Part shown: one piece after another, positions 11,700 through 15,399 of the stretch
Numbering within the stretch: the first letter of the stretch is position 1
Layout: each line of letters starts with the position of its first letter
Source: Limnohabitans sp.
Lineage (GTDB): Bacteria > Pseudomonadota > Gammaproteobacteria > Burkholderiales > Burkholderiaceae_C
Direction: 5' to 3'
Length of the DNA: 15,399 nucleotides
Assembly (NCBI GenBank): GCA_030729445.1
Contig: JANQXJ010000200.1
Coordinates: 1 to 15,399, forward strand
Program-made: the position numbers and the translations under genes
The notes under the pieces: generated by a model
The model's database searches: none
Told to the model about the DNA's origin: nothing
Seen by the model: the letters and a program-made list of their open reading frames with translations, nothing else

Positions 11700-12857
11700 T
11701 CAGCCCCAACGTTGCATGAGTCGACGCCGGGCCGACGCTTGCACATTCACCAAGCCCAGGTCCCCACGATAGTGGGCCATTACACGGCGGTCCATCCACT
11801 CGAACCACAGGGGCGGCAGATAAGCCACCGTGATCATGGTGGCGTAGCCCGCGGGCAGTTGCGGTGCGCTCTCAAAATGCCGCAGCGCCTGGTAACGGCG
11901 GCTGGGGTGGGCGTGGTGGTCCGAATGCCTTTGCAGTTGGTAGAGCAAGAGGTTGCCCACCAGGTGGTTGCTGTTCCACGAGTGCTCAGGCTCGCAGCGC
12001 ACATAGCGGCCGCTGGTGTCTTTTTGCCTTAGCAAACCGTAGTGCTCTACGTAGTTCACCACTTCCAGCATCGAGGCGGCGTACACCGCCTGCAACAACA
12101 AAAACGGCAGCGCCATCCAGCCTAACCACGCCACCAGCACGCCAAACAAAACCAGCGTCATGCCCCAGGCCTGCAGGTTGTGGTTTTGAAAGTGCCACAC
12201 GTTCATGCCTTGTTTGTTCAAGCGCTCTTGCTCCAGCGCCCAGGCCGATTGCAAGCTGCCCCAGAACGAGCGTGGCAAAAAGGCCCAAAAGCTCTCGCCC
12301 ATGCGTGCGCTGGCGGGGTCTTCCGGGGTGGCCACGCGTTTGTGGTGGCCCCGGTTGTGCTCCACAAAAAAGTGGCCATACGCACTGGGGGCCAAGGCGA
12401 TTTTGGACAGCCAGCGGTCCAGCGTCTCTTTTTTATGGCCCAGTTCATGCGCGGTGCCAATGCCAATGCCGTTGATAGCGCCCACGGTGAACACCAAGGC
12501 CGCATAGCCGAACCAGGGCAGCGGCTGCGCAGACGCAATCCAGGCGCCCACCACGGTGCCAAACAACTGCAGGGGCACGTAGGCCCACACCAAGGCGCGG
12601 TAAAACACATCCTGTTCGAGTTGTGCTACTGCCGATTCGGGGGGGTTGCTGAAGTCCTCGCCCAACACGCGGTCAAGCACGGGCAACAACACATGGATGA
12701 TCACTGGGGCCAGCAGCATGCACCACCATTGCCCTGTCCAGACAAAAGCCAGCAAAGACCCCGTGAAAGCCAGCGGGATGGCGGGGCTGAGCAACCACCA
12801 CCAGCGCTTGTCTTGCCAAGTCGGGTGCAGTGGGGCGGTTGGGTTGCTCATGGGCAC
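11700..12857 (-). CDS. alkB: Alkane 1-monooxygenase (membrane di-iron)
   Basis: AlkB hydroxylates the terminal carbon of alkanes to 1-alkanols in the inner membrane, with electrons from rubredoxin. All four histidine motifs are present: HELGHK (137-142), EHNRGHH (166-172), NYVEHYGL (268-275, the AlkB hallmark) and LQRHSDHHAHPSRRYQ (308-323). Several hydrophobic helices precede and separate them. Length (385 with the GTG at 12857, 383 with the ATG at 12851) is normal. The GTG has GAGG at a good distance, while the ATG overlaps the stop of an 18-codon leader ORF, so either could be used. No rubredoxin or rubredoxin reductase lies in the window. The gene is divergent from the GMC alcohol dehydrogenase at 13067 and convergent with the regulator, with a 75-base gap showing no clear terminator. 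Confidence 0.95.
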   Translation of the reverse strand: MPMSNPTAPLHPTWQDKRWWWLLSPAIPLAFTGSLLAFVWTGQWWCMLLAPVIIHVLLPVLDRVLGEDFSNPPESAVAQLEQDVFYRALVWAYVPLQLFGTVVGAWIASAQPLPWFGYAALVFTVGAINGIGIGTAHELGHKKETLDRWLSKIALAPSAYGHFFVEHNRGHHKRVATPEDPASARMGESFWAFLPRSFWGSLQSAWALEQERLNKQGMNVWHFQNHNLQAWGMTLVLFGVLVAWLGWMALPFLLLQAVYAASMLEVVNYVEHYGLLRQKDTSGRYVRCEPEHSWNSNHLVGNLLLYQLQRHSDHHAHPSRRYQALRHFESAPQLPAGYATMITVAYLPPLWFEWMDRRVMAHYRGDLGLVNVQASARRRLMQRWG

Positions 12858-12904
12858 GCGCTGCCTCGGCTTTCAGAACCCACAAGGTCAATGGCGATCT
12901 GCAT
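12848..12904 (-). CDS. Possible 18-residue leader ORF coupled to alkB
   Basis: A short frame (MQIAIDLVGSESRGSACP) starts at an ATG preceded by GGAG at seven bases, a better ribosome-binding site than the one before alkB itself. Its TGA overlaps the internal ATG of alkB (12851) as ATGA. That is the arrangement used for translational coupling. Whether it is translated is unknown; chance occurrence in an 18-codon frame is quite possible. Confidence 0.3.
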   Translation of the reverse strand: MQIAIDLVGSESRGSACP

Positions 12905-12970
12905 GGCTTGTCTCCAAATGTGGTGCCATTGTGAGGGGTGTTTGAGCCAACCAGATGTCGCCATGGCGAG

Positions 12971-12990
12971 GGGTTTTATGGGAAAAACCC
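12971..12990. promoter_or_regulatory. Inverted repeat between alkB and the GMC oxidoreductase
   Basis: GGGTTTT (12971-12977) and AAAACCC (12984-12990) form a perfect seven-base dyad around a six-base centre. It lies in the 209-bp divergent region, about 77 bases upstream of the GMC start and 114 bases upstream of alkB, a reasonable place for an operator shared by the two genes. A ten-base palindrome, CGCCATGGCG, is immediately adjacent (12959-12968). Confidence 0.3.
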
Positions 12991-13066
12991 TGATACACAC
13001 AAGACAGGCCGCGACACGCTTTAGCCCTTATATTGACTCCACAAAACATTTGAACGGGGGGAATTC

Positions 13067-14659
13067 ATGGAATTTGACTACGTGATTGTGGGCGGCGGTT
13101 CGGCCGGTTGTGTGCTGGCCAGTCGCCTGAGCGAAGACCCTGCCGTGCAGGTGGCCCTGATCGAAGCCGGGCCGCCCGACACCAGCGCCTTGATCCATTG
13201 CCCCGCGGGCATCGCGCTCATGGCCCGTACCGAAATTGTTTCGGAGGGCCTGAACACCGTGCCGCAACCTGGATTGAACGGCCGCATCGGTTTCCAACCG
13301 CGTGGCCGCACCTTGGGCGGTTCCAGCTCAACCAACGCCATGGCCTACATCCGTGGCCAAGCGGTGGATTACGACACCTGGGCCCAGATGGGTTGTGCGG
13401 GTTGGTCGTGGGCCGAGGTGTTTCCCTACTTTCTCAAAGCCGAGCACAACGAGCGCATTCACAACGAGTGGCATGCCCAAAACGGCCCCTTGAACGTGGC
13501 CGATTTGCAAAGCCCCAATGTGTTTTCCAAACGCTTTGTCGAGGCGGGTGTGCAAGCGGGTTTGGTGCACACCACCGACTTCAACGGTCCCACCCAAGAG
13601 GGCGTGGGTCTTTACCAAGTCACGCAAAAGGCTGGCGAACGGTTCAGCGCCGCCAAGGGCTACCTGACGCCCCATCGTGATCGCCCCAATTTGCACGTCA
13701 TGACCGGCGTGACGGTGGACCGCATTGGCTTGGTGGATGGCGTGGCCCGCCATGTGCACACCGTGCAAGGCGGCAAGACCCAAACCTTGACGGCTCGGCG
13801 CGAGATCATTTTGAGTGCAGGTGCTTTTCAGTCGCCCGCCATTCTCATGCGTTCGGGCATCGGGCCAGCGGCCCACCTGCAAAGCCTGGGCATCGAGGCG
13901 CTGCGTGACTTGCCGGGCGTTGGCGAAAACCTGCACGACCACCCCGATGCCGTGCTGGTGGCCGATGCGCCGGGACAGACCGATTTGATCGGCGTTTCAC
14001 CCAAAGGCGCGTGGCACACCTTGCAGGCCATGTGGGAATGGCGGCAACAACGCAAAGGACGCCTGACGACCAACTTTGCCGAAGGCGGCGCGTTCTACAA
14101 AAGCCGACCCGAGGAAGCACACCCAGACATTCAGCTGCACTTTGTGGTGGCCAAACTGGTGGACCATGGCCGCCAACTCACACTGGGGCATGGCTACTCT
14201 TTGCATGTGTGTTTGCTGCAACCCGACAGCCGGGGCCGTGTGCAATTGGCCGACCGCAACCCCAACAGCGCACCGCTGATCGACCCGCAATTTTTGAGCG
14301 ACCCGCGTGACCTGCAGCGCTTGCGCGACGGCGTTCGCCAAGCCCAGCGCATTCTGGTCCAGCCCGCGCTGGCCGCGTATGGCAAAGAATGGGCGGCATC
14401 GGCCAATGCGCGAACCGATGAACAACTCGACCACTGGATTCGCCAAAACGCCGACACGGTCTACCACCCGGTGGGCACCTGCCGCATGGGCACGGACAAG
14501 ATGGCGGTGGTGGATGCGCAACTGCGTGTGCACGGCGTGCCCGGCCTGCGGGTGGTCGACGCGTCGGTCATGCCGCGCATCGTGAGCGGCAACACCAACG
14601 CGCCAACGATCATGATTGCGGAGAAGGCGGCGGATTGGATACGTAGCCATCGCCCATGA
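13067..14659 (+). CDS. GMC-family FAD-dependent alcohol dehydrogenase (AlkJ/choline dehydrogenase-like)
   Basis: A 530-residue flavoprotein of the glucose-methanol-choline family, oxidising a primary alcohol to the aldehyde. The N-terminus has the FAD-binding fingerprint FDYVIVGGGSAGCVLASRLSE. The family signature RGRTLGGSSSTNAMAYIRG is intact, the catalytic His is in YHPVGTCRMG (H467), and the C-terminal Asn is in SGNTNAPTIMIAEKAAD. Length is typical of AlkJ and BetA; divergence from alkB favours a medium-chain alcohol role, but choline or polyethylene-glycol-type alcohols cannot be excluded. A GGGGGGA tract precedes the ATG by four bases. A hairpin follows immediately after the stop. It is not in the microcompartment operon. 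Confidence 0.9.
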   Translation: MEFDYVIVGGGSAGCVLASRLSEDPAVQVALIEAGPPDTSALIHCPAGIALMARTEIVSEGLNTVPQPGLNGRIGFQPRGRTLGGSSSTNAMAYIRGQAVDYDTWAQMGCAGWSWAEVFPYFLKAEHNERIHNEWHAQNGPLNVADLQSPNVFSKRFVEAGVQAGLVHTTDFNGPTQEGVGLYQVTQKAGERFSAAKGYLTPHRDRPNLHVMTGVTVDRIGLVDGVARHVHTVQGGKTQTLTARREIILSAGAFQSPAILMRSGIGPAAHLQSLGIEALRDLPGVGENLHDHPDAVLVADAPGQTDLIGVSPKGAWHTLQAMWEWRQQRKGRLTTNFAEGGAFYKSRPEEAHPDIQLHFVVAKLVDHGRQLTLGHGYSLHVCLLQPDSRGRVQLADRNPNSAPLIDPQFLSDPRDLQRLRDGVRQAQRILVQPALAAYGKEWAASANARTDEQLDHWIRQNADTVYHPVGTCRMGTDKMAVVDAQLRVHGVPGLRVVDASVMPRIVSGNTNAPTIMIAEKAADWIRSHRP

Positions 14660-14681
14660 AAAAAGCGCCAGAAGGCGCTTT
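14659..14681 (-). terminator. Rho-independent terminator for gapA, probably bidirectional
   Basis: AAAGCGCC (14662-14669) and GGCGCTTT (14674-14681) form a perfect eight-base stem with a four-base loop. On the minus strand it is followed by six T (14659-14664), a good terminator for gap; on the plus strand it ends in only TTT after the GMC gene. The T-run overlaps the last base of the GMC stop codon. Confidence 0.75.
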
Positions 14682-14696
14682 CAGCAAGACCATCAT

Positions 14697-14778
14697 GACG
14701 CAGATGCCGGTGCCCCGCCGGGGCGATGTGGCAAAGCGAAGCGCCTCTGAGCCCTGGCGGGGCACTGGCATCTGCGTC
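14697..14778. repeat. Long inverted repeat (28-bp stem, 26-base loop) between the GMC gene and gapA
   Basis: The segment 14697-14724 pairs with 14751-14778 over 28 positions with no mismatch in the plus-strand RNA, counting two G-U pairs (14709 with 14766, and 14720 with 14755). The arms are built around CAGATGCC and GTGCCCCGCC. It lies in the 3' region of both convergent genes and is not itself followed by a T-run. It may be a dispersed intergenic palindromic element or an mRNA 3'-end stabilising hairpin. Confidence 0.75.
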
Positions 14779-14812
14779 TGCCGCAGGCACCTGACGCCCC
14801 ATTAGAGGCAGC

Positions 14813-15399
14813 TCACTTCTTCTTGGCCACCACCCGCACCATCTCCAGACACTGCTTGGCGTAACCCCATTCGTTGTCGTACCAGGCGACGATCTTGACG
14901 AAGCTCTTGTCCAGGGCAATACCGGCGGTCGCGTCGAACACGCTGGCGCAGGACTCGCCGCGGAAGTCGGTGGAGACGACTTTTTCGTCGGTGTAGCCCA
15001 AGATGCCTTTCAGAGCCCCTTCGCTTTGCGCTTTCATTTCGGCGCAGATTTCGGCGTAGCTGGCGTCACTGTTCAGTTCCACCGTCAGGTCAATGACCGA
15101 CACATCCGACGTGGGCACACGGAAGGCCATGCCGGTGATCTTGCCCTTGATCTCGGGGATCACCACGCCCACGGCCTTGGCCGCGCCCGTGCTGCTGGGG
15201 ATGATGTTTTCGAGGATGCCGCGGCCGCCGCGCCAGTCTTTGCGGGACGAGCCGTCCACGGTCATTTGGCTGGCGGTGGCGGCATGCACGGTGGTCATCA
15301 GACCGCGCTTGATGCCCCATTTGTCATTCAACACCTTGACCACAGGGGCCAGGCAGTTGGTGGTGCATGACGCATTCGACACAATGGCCTCGCCTGCGT
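14813..15399 (-). CDS. gapA: Glyceraldehyde-3-phosphate dehydrogenase, C-terminal part (runs off the right edge)
   Basis: The last 194 residues of GAPDH, which oxidises and phosphorylates glyceraldehyde 3-phosphate with NAD(P)+ in central carbon metabolism. The first visible residues AGEAIVSNASCTTNCLAP contain the catalytic cysteine block, so the window holds the whole catalytic domain and lacks the N-terminal nucleotide-binding part. Further family blocks are TVHAATASQMTVDG, NIIPSSTGAAKAVG, GMAFRVPTSDVSVIDL and the end WYDNEWGYAKQCLEM. The frame continues beyond 15399. The symbol gapA is the usual one for this enzyme; a paralogue such as gapB cannot be excluded from the fragment. Confidence 0.95.
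   Translation of the reverse strand, partial: AGEAIVSNASCTTNCLAPVVKVLNDKWGIKRGLMTTVHAATASQMTVDGSSRKDWRGGRGILENIIPSSTGAAKAVGVVIPEIKGKITGMAFRVPTSDVSVIDLTVELNSDASYAEICAEMKAQSEGALKGILGYTDEKVVSTDFRGESCASVFDATAGIALDKSFVKIVAWYDNEWGYAKQCLEMVRVVAKKK

Noticed and set aside
1..15399. CRISPR array, tRNA or rRNA genes, insertion sequence or integrase, or attachment sites
   Set aside because: No regularly spaced direct repeats, no RNA-gene-like stretches and no transposase or recombinase motifs were seen; almost the whole window is coding.

Overview
The window looks like a chromosomal segment of a high-GC betaproteobacterium, most likely Burkholderiales and perhaps Comamonadaceae. That placement rests on general protein character (Gnd, GapA, AlkB, GMC oxidoreductase, TauABC-type transporter) and codon use. 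It is an inference; no 16S or marker gene is present.

Layout. At the left edge is the end of a HupE/UreJ-type membrane protein (3-1103, +). It converges on 6-phosphogluconate dehydrogenase gnd (1122-2528, -). A strong rho-independent terminator at 2644-2693 closes a ten-gene minus-strand operon running from 10756 down to 2712. In order of transcription the operon encodes: substrate-binding protein, ATPase and permease of a NitT/TauT-type ABC importer; a TauD/TfdA-family Fe(II)/2-oxoglutarate dioxygenase; a CoA-acylating-type aldehyde dehydrogenase; a trimeric tandem-domain shell protein (BMC-T); a multidomain SnoaL-like/cysteine-rich protein; a pentameric shell protein (BMC-P); a hexameric shell protein (BMC-H); and a second BMC-T. 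Spacing is tight, with two ATGA stop/start overlaps and an 11-base overlap. A divergent Crp/Fnr-family regulator (10902-11624, +) faces the operon across a 145-bp region holding three dyads. Beyond it are a convergent alkane 1-monooxygenase alkB (11700-12857, -), a divergent AlkJ-like GMC alcohol dehydrogenase (13067-14659, +), and the C-terminal part of gapA (14813 to the right edge, -).

Interpretation. The operon contains a complete shell parts list (H, P, two T) and an aldehyde dehydrogenase with a C-terminal encapsulation-peptide-like helix, so it encodes a bacterial microcompartment (metabolosome). Its apparent signature enzyme is an O2-dependent TauD-like dioxygenase rather than a B12 or glycyl-radical lyase, and it is co-transcribed with its own importer. 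The dioxygenase carries a C-terminal extension of about 55 residues, absent from TauD, that could target it to the lumen. The inferred scheme is: the importer brings in a small acidic organic compound (sulfonate-like or carboxylate-like); the dioxygenase hydroxylates it, giving an aldehyde; the aldehyde dehydrogenase makes acyl-CoA inside the shell. No phosphotransacylase or NADH-recycling alcohol dehydrogenase lies in the operon, so the usual metabolosome core is incomplete here. The nearby alkB and GMC genes also generate alcohols and aldehydes, but a link to the compartment is only suggested by position.
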